The notes: a model not told the origin generated them from the letters alone. Numbered from the stretch's first letter, positions 15,335 through 24,401 are shown. The stretch: 64,000 nt of DNA from Mycobacterium sp. (GCA_020438865.1 JAGQTU010000002.1:62001-126000); one strand, 5' to 3'. Numbers and translations are program-made.

Positions 15335-16420
15335 ATGGGTGACACTTTGCTGACCGCCGATCTCGGCCGCGTTCTGGTGACCGGCGGCGCCGGATTCGTC
15401 GGGGCCAACCTGGTCAAGGAACTTCTCGACCGGGGCTACCGGGTGCGTGCCTTCGACCGGGTGCCGTCGCCACTGCCGCCCCACGAGCAACTCCAAGTGC
15501 TCCAGGGCGACATCTGCGACCCGGAGACCGTCGCGACCGCCGTCCAGGACATCGACACGGTCTTTCACACCGCGGCGATCATCGACCTGATGGGCGGGGC
15601 CGCGGCGACCGAGGAGTACCGCCGCCGCAGTTTCGCGGTCAACGTCACCGGCACCGAGAACCTGGTGCACGCCGCGCAGGCGGCCGGTGTCCAGCGCTTC
15701 GTCTACACCGCCTCCAACAGCGTCGTCCTCGGCGGGCAGCGCATCGCGGGCGGCGACGAGACCCTGCCCTACACCTCGCGCTTCAACGACCTCTACACCG
15801 AAACCAAGGTGATCGCGGAGAAGTTCGTGCTGGGCCAGAACGGCGTCGAGGAGATGCTGACCTGTTCGATCCGGCCCAGCGGGATCTGGGGCCGCGGCGA
15901 TCAGACGATGTTCCGCAAGATGTTCGAGCAGGTCATCGCCGGCCGGGTCAAGGTCCTGGTGGGCAGCAAGGACGTCAGGCTCGACAACTCCTACGTGCAC
16001 AACCTGATTCACGGCTTCATCCTCGCGGCCGAGCACCTGGTCCCGGGCGGCACCGCACCCGGGCAGGCGTACTTCATCAACGACGGCGAGCCGGTGAACA
16101 TGTTCGAGTTCGCCCGGCCGGTGGTCGAGGCGTGCGGCGAGCGATTCCCGAAGGTGCGGGTGCCCGGCCGGCTCGTGCACGCGGCGATGACGGCCTGGCA
16201 GCGGCTGCACTTCCGGTTCGGGCTGCCCCAGCCGCCGCTCGAACCACTCGCGGTCGAACGCGTCTACCTCGACAACTACTTCTCCATCGAAAAGGCCCGC
16301 CGCGACCTCGGTTACGAGCCGCTCTTCACCACCGAGCAGGCGTTGCAGGACTGCCTGCCGTACTACACCGATCTGTATGACGAGATGAAGAACGCCGACA
16401 AGCAGCCGGTCCACGCCTGA
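15335..16420 (+). CDS. 3-beta-hydroxysteroid dehydrogenase/isomerase (Rv1106c-like)
   Basis: 361 aa, extended short-chain dehydrogenase. NAD-binding TGGAGFVG (16-23), catalytic Tyr154-Lys158 in LYTETK, and the 3-beta-HSD C-terminal region with LPQPPLEPLAVERVYLDNYFSIEKA. In mycobacteria the gene beside xseB oxidises cholesterol or pregnenolone to the 3-keto-4-ene, the entry step of sterol catabolism. Its own leaderless promoter is seen; no KstR-like box lies immediately upstream. The next genes include a KstR-like operator and more dehydrogenases, so a local steroid theme is possible. Confidence 0.9.
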   Translation: MGDTLLTADLGRVLVTGGAGFVGANLVKELLDRGYRVRAFDRVPSPLPPHEQLQVLQGDICDPETVATAVQDIDTVFHTAAIIDLMGGAAATEEYRRRSFAVNVTGTENLVHAAQAAGVQRFVYTASNSVVLGGQRIAGGDETLPYTSRFNDLYTETKVIAEKFVLGQNGVEEMLTCSIRPSGIWGRGDQTMFRKMFEQVIAGRVKVLVGSKDVRLDNSYVHNLIHGFILAAEHLVPGGTAPGQAYFINDGEPVNMFEFARPVVEACGERFPKVRVPGRLVHAAMTAWQRLHFRFGLPQPPLEPLAVERVYLDNYFSIEKARRDLGYEPLFTTEQALQDCLPYYTDLYDEMKNADKQPVHA

Positions 16421-16441
16421 CTCAGGCGTCGGCGACCTGGC

Positions 16442-17866
16442 TTACCCGGCAACCGCGCCGAGCCGCCGACTCCACATCCTGGTAATCAGCGCGGGTGGGC
16501 TTCCGGGTCCGACGGGCTGAACGTCGTCGGCCCCGATCTCCGCAGCGATGAGATCGTCCAACTGCCTGTCGAGTTCGTCGATGACGGATTCGGCGCCGAC
16601 CCCGCCGGCACCAAGGTGAGCCAGGTTGGACATCTCCGCCGGGTCTCGCAGCCGGTCGTAGAGTTCAAGGTCGGCCGCACGCCGGCCGAGCCCTTGCTCA
16701 CCGGGCCGGAAATACCGCCCGTACTTATGTCTTTCGGTAACGATGCCGCGCAGGAAACCACGGTGTGGACCGGCGGGCCCCATGCTCGAGAACGCATCAC
16801 TCGAAAACAACACCGAGTCTCTGACTGCTTGGTTCGGATTCGACCAGAGCGGGCTGAGGTCATGGCCGGGAAGCGGGGTGGAGTCGACACCGGCGGCTGA
16901 GAGAAGAGTGGGCACCAGATCGACTGCGCCAGAGAGCCTCTCGGTGGAGGTACCGGCTGCAATACGTTCGGGCCAGACCATCGTCAACGGGACCTGGATG
17001 TTCTCCCGATAGAGGTTGGCAGCTTTCTGACGAAGGCCGTGGGCGCCCGCCATGTCGCCGTGATCAGACGTCGAGACCACCAGGGTGTTCTGCCGACAAC
17101 CGGACGCCACCAGGCTGTCCAGCACCGTGCCCAGATGGCGGTCGACCTCGGCGTGAAGGTCCACATAGGCGTTGATCAGCCTGCGCCAAGCTCTTTCGTT
17201 GCGAACGACTCCGGCGGTGACATCGCAGGTGGCCTTCCAGTACCGCTGGGTGACCGGCTTGGTGGTCAGGTCGTCGGAGAAGTTCGGGGGCAAGTCGACT
17301 CCGTGCTCTCGCACTCTGAGCTTGCGGAACCGTGGGTAGAGCATGATGTCGTGGGGATTGACGAAGGAGCACACCAGCAGCCATGGTCGGTCGTCGTTGG
17401 CGTGCCGATCAATCCACTGCGCGGCCCGATCAGCGATCCGGCCGTCGATGAAGTGACCGAGATAGGGCGCACCGTGAGCGTCTGGCGCGTTCCAATCGTC
17501 GAAGCCGTAGGCCCGGATGCCATCGCGCCGCGACTCGCCCCCGAGATGCCATTTGCCGACGTAAGCGCATCGATAGCCGGCGGCGGCCAGCAAGTGCCCC
17601 ATGGTCGGAACGGTGGGGTCGAGCGGCCGTTGCCACGAGAAGTTGACGTTGTCGAACATGCCGCTGATGGCGGCGTGCTGGCCGGTGAAGATGGTCGCCC
17701 GACTCGGGGTGCACGGGCAGGTGTGGACGTGATGGTTGGTGAATCGCATGCCCTGGGCAGCCAGCCGGTCCCGGGTGGGGAATCGAACACCGTCGGGAAA
17801 CCAGAGGCGCTCTCGCTCCTCGTCGGTCATGAGCAGCAGGATGTTGGGACGGTCCCTTGGTGACAC
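16442..17866 (-). CDS. Type I sulfatase (formylglycine-dependent)
   Basis: 474 aa. The N-terminus PNILLLMTDEE carries the metal-binding Asp15. The sulfatase signature C-T-P-S-R starts at Cys52, the residue converted to formylglycine; a formylglycine-generating enzyme is required and not encoded here. TSDHGDMAGAHG and VGKWHLGG supply further metal and substrate residues. No signal peptide in the chosen frame, so probably cytoplasmic. Start GTG 17866 (SPRDRPNILL) is my choice; the frame stays open to 18190 but overlaps the divergent gene. Codon use is less GC-rich than in its neighbours. Substrate unknown; the KstR-like box 63 bp upstream suggests a sulfated sterol or lipid. Confidence 0.88.
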   Translation of the reverse strand: MSPRDRPNILLLMTDEERERLWFPDGVRFPTRDRLAAQGMRFTNHHVHTCPCTPSRATIFTGQHAAISGMFDNVNFSWQRPLDPTVPTMGHLLAAAGYRCAYVGKWHLGGESRRDGIRAYGFDDWNAPDAHGAPYLGHFIDGRIADRAAQWIDRHANDDRPWLLVCSFVNPHDIMLYPRFRKLRVREHGVDLPPNFSDDLTTKPVTQRYWKATCDVTAGVVRNERAWRRLINAYVDLHAEVDRHLGTVLDSLVASGCRQNTLVVSTSDHGDMAGAHGLRQKAANLYRENIQVPLTMVWPERIAAGTSTERLSGAVDLVPTLLSAAGVDSTPLPGHDLSPLWSNPNQAVRDSVLFSSDAFSSMGPAGPHRGFLRGIVTERHKYGRYFRPGEQGLGRRAADLELYDRLRDPAEMSNLAHLGAGGVGAESVIDELDRQLDDLIAAEIGADDVQPVGPGSPPALITRMWSRRLGAVAG

Positions 17867-17928
17867 GTGGTCAGCATTCCATGCTGTGCCGAACTCCCGG
17901 TCGGTCTGCGCAACCTGCCATGCTTGAC

Positions 17929-17942
17929 TAGAACACGTTCTC
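17929..17942. promoter_or_regulatory. KstR-like operator between the sulfatase and dehydrogenase operon
   Basis: TAGAACACGTTCTC matches the published KstR motif TNNAACNNGTTNNA at 7 of its 8 fixed positions; only the final A is C. The core AGAAC/GTTCT is a perfect inverted repeat. KstR represses sterol-catabolism genes and is released by a cholesterol-derived CoA thioester. The box lies 22 nt before the 17964 start and 63 nt from the sulfatase start, so it could control both. Confidence 0.68.
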
Positions 17943-17963
17943 GTGGGTTCGGGAGGAAACTGC

Positions 17964-19025
17964 ATGTCCGACGCTGTACTGGTGACCGGCGCTTTCGGGT
18001 TGGTGGGAACCGCGACGGTGAAACACCTGGCGGCCCGCGGCCGGCACGTGGTGGCCACCGACCTCGACACCCCGGCCAACCGCAAGGCCGCGGCCGCGCT
18101 GCCGCCCGGTGTCACGGTGCGCTGGACCGACCTCACCGATGCCAAGGCGGTGGGCACACTGGTCAGCAGTGTCGCGCCGGCGGCGATCATCCACCTGGCC
18201 GCGGTGATCCCGCCGATGTGTTACGTCAATCCGGGCCTGGCCCGCAAGGTCAACGTCGAGGCCACCTCGACGCTGGTGAACGCGGCGGCCGCCGAGCCCA
18301 AGCCACCACGGTTCGTGCAGGCGTCCTCGATCGCGACCTACGGGCCCCGCAATCCGCACCGCACCACCGAACTGCTCACCCCGGACACCCGGGTGCGGGC
18401 GTTCGACATCTACGGCGGCCACAAGGTGGAGGCCGAGCACCTGGTGCGCGGCTCCGCCCTGGACTGGGTGATCCTGCGGTTGGGCGGGGTGATGACCACC
18501 GAGTTCAGCCTGGGCATGGGCCCGGACATGCTGTACTTCGAGGGTCTGCTGCCCAGCGACGGGCGGCTGCAGACCGTGGATGTGCGCGACGTCGCGCACG
18601 CGTTCGCCGCCGCGACCACCGCCGACGTCATCGGGCAGACGCTGCTGATCGGCGGTGACGACACCCACCGGCAGGTCCAGGGGGAGGTCGGCCCGGCGAT
18701 CACCGCGGCCATGGGCCTGGTGGGCGCAATGGCCAAGGGCCGCAAGGGAAACCCCGCCGACGACGACGCCTGGTTCGCCACCGACTGGATGGATTCCACC
18801 AAGTCCCAGGAGTTGCTGGGCTACCAGCATCACTCGTGGCCCGACATTCTCAAGGAGACCGCGGAGAACGTCGGCTGGAAGCGGTATCTGTTCCGGGTGG
18901 TCGCCCCGCTGGCCCACGAGTACCTCAAACGGCAGTCGCCGTACTACCGGCAGCCCGGCCAGTACGCCGACCCATGGGGAGCCGTGAAACGCAAGTGGGG
19001 CCGCTACGAGGCGGACAACGCATGA
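17964..19025 (+). CDS. NAD(P)-dependent extended short-chain dehydrogenase
   Basis: 353 aa. Rossmann motif TGAFGLVG (8-15), downstream Asp (ATDLD, about 32-35) favouring NAD, catalytic Tyr150-Lys154 (DIYGGHK) with Ser121/122 in QASSIATYG. The C-terminal part (about 270-353) has SPYYRQPGQYADPWGAVKRKWG, unlike sugar epimerases. GGGAGGAAAC precedes the ATG at 17964. First gene of a three-dehydrogenase operon with ATGA overlaps, directly behind the KstR-like box. A steroid or hydroxy-lipid dehydrogenase role is inference from that context. Confidence 0.85.
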   Translation: MSDAVLVTGAFGLVGTATVKHLAARGRHVVATDLDTPANRKAAAALPPGVTVRWTDLTDAKAVGTLVSSVAPAAIIHLAAVIPPMCYVNPGLARKVNVEATSTLVNAAAAEPKPPRFVQASSIATYGPRNPHRTTELLTPDTRVRAFDIYGGHKVEAEHLVRGSALDWVILRLGGVMTTEFSLGMGPDMLYFEGLLPSDGRLQTVDVRDVAHAFAAATTADVIGQTLLIGGDDTHRQVQGEVGPAITAAMGLVGAMAKGRKGNPADDDAWFATDWMDSTKSQELLGYQHHSWPDILKETAENVGWKRYLFRVVAPLAHEYLKRQSPYYRQPGQYADPWGAVKRKWGRYEADNA

Positions 19026-19798
19026 GCGGGCAGCGGGTCGCCGTGATCATCGGCGGCGCCTCCGGAATCGGCTGGGCCAGCGCGGGCAAGTTGGCCGCCG
19101 AGGGCTGCCGGGTCGTCATCGCCGACCGCAACGTCGACGGGGCGCGCGAGCGCGCGGCCGAATTGGGAGCACCGCACACCTGGGCCCAGGTGGAGGTCAC
19201 CGACGAGGACAGCGTCGCGCGGTTGTTCGACGACGTGGTGGCCCGCGAGGGCGGCGTGCACGTGGTGGTCAACTGCGCCGGCTTCAGCGGCTTCGGCCTC
19301 ATCACCGATCTGGCCGCCGAGGATTTCCGCTCCGTGATCGACGTCTGCCTCACCGGCGCGTTCCTCGTCATGAAGCACGCCGGGCGCAATCTCGGCGAGG
19401 GCGGGACGGTGGTGTCGCTGACGTCGCTGAACGCCCGCCAGCCGGCGATCGGAATGAGTTCCTACTGCGCGGCCAAGGCCGGCCTGTCGATGCTCACCGA
19501 GGTCGCCGCGCTGGAGATGGGTCCGCGCGGTATCCGGGTCAATGCCGTCGCCCCCGGCTTCGTGCACACCCCGCTGACCGAGGGTGCCGCCGCCGTGCCC
19601 GGCGTGGTGGACGAGTACGTGGAGAACACCGTGCTGGGCCGGGCGGGCACCCCGGAGGACATCGCCGAGGCCGTGGCCTTCCTGTGCTCTGAGAAGTCCT
19701 CCTGGCTGACCGGCGAGGTGCTCGACCTCAACGGCGGCGCGCATCTCAAGCGCTACCCCAACATCCACGCACACCTGACAAAGCTGATGGGGCAATGA
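19022..19798 (+). CDS. Classical short-chain dehydrogenase/reductase
   Basis: 258 aa. NAD-binding GGASGIG (11-17), IADRN acid loop favouring NAD(H), NNAG replaced by NCAG (VVNCAGFSG), catalytic Tyr148-Lys152 (SSYCAAK), PG motif VAPGFVHTPL, and C-terminal TGEVLDLNGG. Starts inside an ATGA overlap with the previous gene and ends in an ATGA overlap with the next, so all three are coupled. Substrate not determinable; 3-oxo or hydroxysteroid conversion fits the operon's putative KstR control. Confidence 0.87.
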   Translation: MSGQRVAVIIGGASGIGWASAGKLAAEGCRVVIADRNVDGARERAAELGAPHTWAQVEVTDEDSVARLFDDVVAREGGVHVVVNCAGFSGFGLITDLAAEDFRSVIDVCLTGAFLVMKHAGRNLGEGGTVVSLTSLNARQPAIGMSSYCAAKAGLSMLTEVAALEMGPRGIRVNAVAPGFVHTPLTEGAAAVPGVVDEYVENTVLGRAGTPEDIAEAVAFLCSEKSSWLTGEVLDLNGGAHLKRYPNIHAHLTKLMGQ

Positions 19799-20622
19799 GT
19801 TTCGCCGGCAAGACCGCCGTCGTCACCGGCGGGGGCTCTGGTATCGGCGCCGCGTTGTGCCGGGCCCTGGTCGGCGCGGGCGCCGACGTGCTGTGCACCG
19901 ATATCGACGGGGAGGCCGCTGCCGCGGTTGCCGCCGCGGCCGGGGGTCCGGGCAGCGCGCGGGCCGGCCGCCTGGACGTCACCGACGCGGCCGCCGTGCA
20001 GGCTGCGGTCGACGGCGTCGTCGCGCGGGCCGGCCGCCTGGACCTGATGTTCAACAATGCCGGCATCGCCTGGGGCGGCGACACCGAACTGCTGACGCTG
20101 GATCAGTGGAACGCCATCATCGACGTCAACATCCGCGGCGTGGTGCACGGCGTGGCCGCCGCCTATCCCCTGATGGTGCGCCAGGGCCACGGTCACATCG
20201 TCAACACCGCGTCGATGGGCGGACTGACCGCCGCCGGCCAGATCACCAGCTATGTGATGACCAAGCACGCCGTGGTCGGACTGTCGCTGGCGCTGCGCTC
20301 GGAGGCCGCCGCCCGCGGTGTCGGGGTGACGGCGCTGTGCCCGGCCGCAGTCGAGACGCCGATCCTCGACAAGGGTGCGATCGGCGGCTTCGTCGGCCGG
20401 GATTACTACCTCAAGGGGCAGGGCATCAAGACCCCCTACGATGCCGATCGGCTGGCGCAGGACACCCTGGTGGCGATCGAACGCAACAAGGCGCTGCTGA
20501 TCAAGCCGCGGACGGCGCGCGCCCAGTGGCTGTTCGCCCGGCTGGCGCCGGGGCTGATGCAGCGGGCCTCGATCCGGTTCGTCGAGAGCCAGCGGGCCAT
20601 GCAGGCCGCGGGCGGCGGTTAG
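19795..20622 (+). CDS. Classical short-chain dehydrogenase/reductase
   Basis: 275 aa. TGGGSGIG (11-18), DIDG acid loop, NNAGIAWGG, Ser in NTASMGG, catalytic Tyr153-Lys157 (SYVMTK), and CPAAVETPILDKG after the active site. The C-terminal extension (about 225-275: LIKPRTARAQWLFARLAP) is longer than in FabG-like enzymes and may form a membrane-facing or substrate lid helix. Coupled to the previous gene by an ATGA overlap. Substrate unknown. Confidence 0.87.
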   Translation: MSFAGKTAVVTGGGSGIGAALCRALVGAGADVLCTDIDGEAAAAVAAAAGGPGSARAGRLDVTDAAAVQAAVDGVVARAGRLDLMFNNAGIAWGGDTELLTLDQWNAIIDVNIRGVVHGVAAAYPLMVRQGHGHIVNTASMGGLTAAGQITSYVMTKHAVVGLSLALRSEAAARGVGVTALCPAAVETPILDKGAIGGFVGRDYYLKGQGIKTPYDADRLAQDTLVAIERNKALLIKPRTARAQWLFARLAPGLMQRASIRFVESQRAMQAAGGG

Positions 20623-20625
20623 TCT
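20620..20625 (+). promoter_or_regulatory. Possible -10 element (TAGTCT) of the 20634 gene
   Basis: TAGTCT contains the TAG stop of the preceding dehydrogenase and lies 8 nt before GTG 20634, near leaderless spacing. The permease gene may therefore not depend on the KstR-linked operon. Confidence 0.45.
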
Positions 20626-20633
20626 TCACGGCG

Positions 20634-21797
20634 GTGGACACCGAATTCACGCTGACCCAGAAGCGCGCACTGGCCGTCGTCACAGTCATCGCGGTGCTCT
20701 TCGGCGCCTACTTCCTGCGGCACTACTTCATCCTGGTGGTGATCGCGGCCATCGTGGCCTACCTCTTCACGCCGGTCTACAACCGCTGCCGGGTCCGCTT
20801 CAACACGGGGTTGTCCGCCGCAATCACCGTGCTGGCCGCGCTGGCCACCGTGATCATCCCGCTGGGGCTGCTGATCACCCTTGCGGTGCTTCAGATTTCG
20901 CACATGGTGGTGCACGTCGCCGAGTGGGTGCAGACCGCCGACGTGTCCACGCTCGGCGACCAGGCGATCGACTTCATCAACCGGACACTGGCCAAACTGC
21001 CGTTCGGGCACTTCACCGTGACCGCCGAATCACTCCGCCAGGCGTTGGTGAGCGTCTCTCAGAACGTCGGCGAGTTCCTGCTGCGCGAGGGGCGGGGTGC
21101 GGCCGGCGGCGTGATCGGCGTCGTCACCTCTGCGATCATCTTCCTCTACGTGCTGATCTCACTGCTGACCAACCAACAGCAGTTGTTGACCCTGATCCGC
21201 CGGTTGAACCCCCTCGGGGAGGAGGTCACCGACCTCTACCTGGCCAAGATGGGCGCCATGGTGCGGGGAACGGTCAAGGGCCAGTTCATCATTGCGCTCG
21301 TTCAAGGCATCGCGGGTGCGACTTCGATCTACATCGCCGGGTTCCACAACGGGTTCTTCATTTTCTGCATCTTTCTGACCGCGCTGTCGGTGATCCCGTT
21401 GGGCAGCGGCATCGTGACCATCCCGTTCGGCATCGGGATGATGTTTTTCGGCAATGTCGCGGGCGGGTTGTTCGTGGTGCTCTTCCACGTCATCGGCATC
21501 ACCAACATCGACAACTTCCTGCGACCCATCCTGGTGCCGCGCGAGGCACGCCTTGATCCGGCCCTGATGCTGCTGGCGGTGTTCTCCGGCATCGCGATGT
21601 TCGGGTTCTGGGGCATCGTGCTGGGTCCGGTGCTGATGATCATCATCGTCACGACCATCGCCGTGTACCTCGCGGTGTACAAGAACGTGGAGATGACGCA
21701 GCACGAGCCGCCCGACAAGCGGCGCAGGCTGTTTCGACGCCGGATCAAGGCCGAGGCCGCCGACGCCGTCGCGGACGGCGCACCCAGTTCGGACTAG
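20634..21797 (+). CDS. AI-2E family transporter (Rv1101c-like)
   Basis: 387 aa polytopic membrane protein. Two N-terminal helices (KRALAVVTVIAVLFGAYFL, FILVVIAAIVAYLF), a periplasmic segment (about 95-160), then a cluster of helices containing PLGSGIVTIPFGIGMMFFG and the conserved FLRPILVPREARLDPALMLL motif of the AI-2E/TqsA superfamily. Members export autoinducer-like molecules or act as sodium/proton antiporters; this protein's substrate is unknown. The charged C-terminus is Lys/Arg-rich. GTG start is 11 nt after the dehydrogenase stop. The stop overlaps the convergent DUF4436 gene by 4 nt. Confidence 0.87.
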   Translation: MDTEFTLTQKRALAVVTVIAVLFGAYFLRHYFILVVIAAIVAYLFTPVYNRCRVRFNTGLSAAITVLAALATVIIPLGLLITLAVLQISHMVVHVAEWVQTADVSTLGDQAIDFINRTLAKLPFGHFTVTAESLRQALVSVSQNVGEFLLREGRGAAGGVIGVVTSAIIFLYVLISLLTNQQQLLTLIRRLNPLGEEVTDLYLAKMGAMVRGTVKGQFIIALVQGIAGATSIYIAGFHNGFFIFCIFLTALSVIPLGSGIVTIPFGIGMMFFGNVAGGLFVVLFHVIGITNIDNFLRPILVPREARLDPALMLLAVFSGIAMFGFWGIVLGPVLMIIIVTTIAVYLAVYKNVEMTQHEPPDKRRRLFRRRIKAEAADAVADGAPSSD

Positions 21798-22729
21798 TCG
21801 ACCTGGCGGTACCAGGAAACCGTGACCATCACCATCGCGGTCACCAACGCGATGATCACCCATAACACCAGCGCCACGTCGATCCAGGCCCCGGGCGGTG
21901 GCACCCCGGGAAGGATGTTGCGAAGCGGCACCACCGCGAACAGCATCGCGGCATACCAAGTTGCGAATGCGATCTGGAATTGCTTGCGCCCGGTGATCAC
22001 CGGCAGGGCGGTGAACATGGCGAGCGCCGGTAGGGTGAGTAGCACCAGGACGATGCCGAGGTCGAAAGCCAACGGTCCGAGCGCCCGGCTCATCGTGATC
22101 TGCACAGCATCGCTGTCGCCGCCCTTCGCCTGCGGTGACGGCGTCACCGTCTCGCTGGACAGGTTCCAGCCCTGAAGAGATCCCTCCACCACCACCCGGG
22201 CCGGTACGAGGCGCCGATCGGCACCCTCGCCGATCAGCAGGTCGGCGCTCATCTCGTCGGTCGTATAGGTGTCGAAGGGCCAGGCGTTGACATCGCCATC
22301 GACGTCGATGGTTGCCGCCGTTTCCGCCGGTGCTGATCCCGCCGGAAACTTGATTTCTCCCAGGGAGTTCCATGGATGCAGCCGTACGACGATGTCCTGC
22401 TTCAGCGCATCCAGCTGCTCGTCCACCAAGGAATCGGCCGGCGATACAAGGACTTTGACATCGACGTCGTAGTCGACGGTGCGTAGTGACTGCAGCGCGA
22501 TCAGGACCACCGTGTCCGATCCGCTACCGAGCTCCGGGGCTTCCACCTCCAACTCCGTGGCCGACCCGGAAAGCCACCAGTAGCCGAGCAGCGTCGCGAC
22601 GTAGATGAGCGCCATGACCGCCGCCGCCGAAACGATGGCGACCGCCCGCCGAGGTGCCCCCCTGCCCCGACCCGCACCGGGCGACGCAGGCGTCGAGCCC
22701 TGCTGCCCTGCCGGGGAGGTGGGATTCAT
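21794..22729 (-). CDS. DUF4436 membrane protein
   Basis: 311 aa. One N-terminal helix (about 29-51, AVAIVSAAAVMALIYVATLLG), an extracytoplasmic beta-rich domain (about 52-215) with PAARVVVEG-like strands and HPWNSLGEIKFPAG, then three C-terminal helices (FDLGIVLVLLTLPALAMFTAL, QIAFATWYAAMLFAVVPL, VALVLWVIIALVTAMVMVTV). This is the actinobacterial DUF4436 layout. A TAGCAT -10 seven nt before the ATG indicates leaderless expression. Function unknown. Confidence 0.82.
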   Translation of the reverse strand: MNPTSPAGQQGSTPASPGAGRGRGAPRRAVAIVSAAAVMALIYVATLLGYWWLSGSATELEVEAPELGSGSDTVVLIALQSLRTVDYDVDVKVLVSPADSLVDEQLDALKQDIVVRLHPWNSLGEIKFPAGSAPAETAATIDVDGDVNAWPFDTYTTDEMSADLLIGEGADRRLVPARVVVEGSLQGWNLSSETVTPSPQAKGGDSDAVQITMSRALGPLAFDLGIVLVLLTLPALAMFTALPVITGRKQFQIAFATWYAAMLFAVVPLRNILPGVPPPGAWIDVALVLWVIIALVTAMVMVTVSWYRQVD

Positions 22730-22736
22730 TCAGCGA

Positions 22737-22742
22737 ATGCTA
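22737..22742 (-). promoter_or_regulatory. -10 element (TAGCAT), leaderless DUF4436 gene
   Basis: On the minus strand TAGCAT, 7 nt, then ATG at 22729. Confidence 0.6.
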
Positions 22743-22777
22743 TACGGACGTGATCCAAGTCACACCACTCTTGGCGG

Positions 22778-24262
22778 CTAGAAGGGTGGTGGGTCGGCGT
22801 CGTTGTCGGGTGGTGGTGGGGCGGGGCCGAAGAGGTTGTAGGCGTGGGTGACGGGGCGTAGGGCTCGGTTGTGGGCGCGTTCGGCGGTGATGCGGGCGGC
22901 CCGGTTCTGTTCGCGGGTGCGTCTGCGGGTGGGCATCATCGCGGTGCGCTCCCCGTGGCTGTCGTCCACTGGGGTCGACCGTCGCGCGATCTCACCGGTG
23001 GGTAGGCAGAGTCGGGGAAACAACAGCGCGCTGCCCGGCGTGGTGACATGGCGATGTCCGCCGGGCAATGTCCAGATCACAGTCCCGTCCGGCATTTGGG
23101 TGTCCCGCCAGCCCCAAAACGTCTTCAACAAATGGTGAACGCGGCACAGGGCTTTGATGTTGGAGGCATGCGTGGGCCCGGCGGGCCACGGAATCGTATG
23201 GTCGAGATCGCAGTGGGTGGCCGGCCGATCGCACCCGGGCGCCCGGCACGTCAGATCCCGGGCCCGCACGAATTCGGCCAGCGCCGTCGAGGGCCGATAC
23301 CCCGACTCGGGGCACGCCTGGGCGGGGTTCATCAGCGGGCGTACCCGCGCGTCCTTGGCCAACTCGGCGACCAACTCCGCAGACACCAAGGTGTTGGGTC
23401 CCAGCATGCAGGCCGGCGTCTCCGAGCGGCCCGCCACGCTGGACTGTTCGGCCACCAGGTGGATGACCACCCCCGGGCTCGCCGGGCGCTGCCCGGCCGG
23501 GCACTGCGTGCTGTCACAGCGGCACGCCAACCGGTCCATCCCGACCGCCAGCGCTCCGAGCGCATCGGCTCGGCGCTGCTCAAGGGTGCGCGGGTCATCC
23601 GGGCACACCGTCGCGGCCAGGGCGTCCAGTCTGGCGTCGAGTGCGGCGGCGTCGGTGCTCATCACCAACCCGGCCAGCTCGGTGGTGCCGTTGCCCTGAT
23701 CCCACAAGCTCACCCGGCGATCCATGGTCTTCTCCTTCGCCTGGCGCACGGCATCGCGGTCGTGGCGGGCGACGAGCTGATCGATCTTGGTGGCCAGCCG
23801 GCCCCGCGTCATCGACGGCCAGTGGGCCACCCGCTCGGCGAGCTCGCGATCCACCGTGGCCATGACCTCGGCGTCGGTGATCAACTCGGTTCGGTAGTAG
23901 ATCGTCTGGAACACACCCATGTCGATATCGCCGGCCAAGAACACCGCGGCCACGGCCGGCCGGGTCAGCATCGCCAGCGCGTAGGTCAGGTAGCTGCCGG
24001 CCTTGGCCAGGCTGATCTGCAGCGCCGCGGCGACCTCGGCACCGACCGCGGCCCAGGTATCCACCGCCCAGTCCGCGCGCTCGCCACGCTCACCGCGCCG
24101 CAGCTCGAACAACTCGCCGATCACCTTCAGCCGAAGTGCGGCCGCCCGATTCTCCGCCCGCGACGCCAAACCCAGCTGCGCGATCAGACCACGGGACTGC
24201 GCCGTGTCCGACGGCAGGAAGTAGTCGTGATACGGACTTCGTGCGAACATGTGTTCGATCAT
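22778..24262 (-). CDS. 13E12-type DUF222/HNH endonuclease domain protein
   Basis: 494 aa. N-terminal helical DUF222 domain (about 20-300), then an HNH zinc-finger nuclease module: CRAPGCDRPATHCDLDHTIPW followed by NIKALCRVHHLLK, with the two CxxC-like pairs and the catalytic DLDH His. This is the REP13E12-family protein repeated many times in mycobacterial genomes, possibly derived from a mobile element and often carrying attachment sites. Biological role is not established. The Pro-rich C-terminus looks disordered. Start is uncertain: ATG 24262 chosen, 24280 and 24250 also possible, none with a good ribosome site. The frame is intact. Confidence 0.87.
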   Translation of the reverse strand: MIEHMFARSPYHDYFLPSDTAQSRGLIAQLGLASRAENRAAALRLKVIGELFELRRGERGERADWAVDTWAAVGAEVAAALQISLAKAGSYLTYALAMLTRPAVAAVFLAGDIDMGVFQTIYYRTELITDAEVMATVDRELAERVAHWPSMTRGRLATKIDQLVARHDRDAVRQAKEKTMDRRVSLWDQGNGTTELAGLVMSTDAAALDARLDALAATVCPDDPRTLEQRRADALGALAVGMDRLACRCDSTQCPAGQRPASPGVVIHLVAEQSSVAGRSETPACMLGPNTLVSAELVAELAKDARVRPLMNPAQACPESGYRPSTALAEFVRARDLTCRAPGCDRPATHCDLDHTIPWPAGPTHASNIKALCRVHHLLKTFWGWRDTQMPDGTVIWTLPGGHRHVTTPGSALLFPRLCLPTGEIARRSTPVDDSHGERTAMMPTRRRTREQNRAARITAERAHNRALRPVTHAYNLFGPAPPPPDNDADPPPF

Positions 24263-24401
24263 GCCAGAGCACCCCGACAAGACGGATCCCGTAGTCCGTC
24301 GGCCGCCAATCGCATCGCTCGCGTGGCGCCAACGCCCCCGCCGTTGCTACCGTCGCACTCGCGCACGGCGCGAACTCCCTCGTCGGCGTGGAGAGCGATC
24401 G

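Noticed and set aside
17867..18190. Longer sulfatase with a 108-residue N-terminus
   Set aside because: The extension overlaps the divergent dehydrogenase gene and the KstR-like box and lacks a sulfatase-like sequence.
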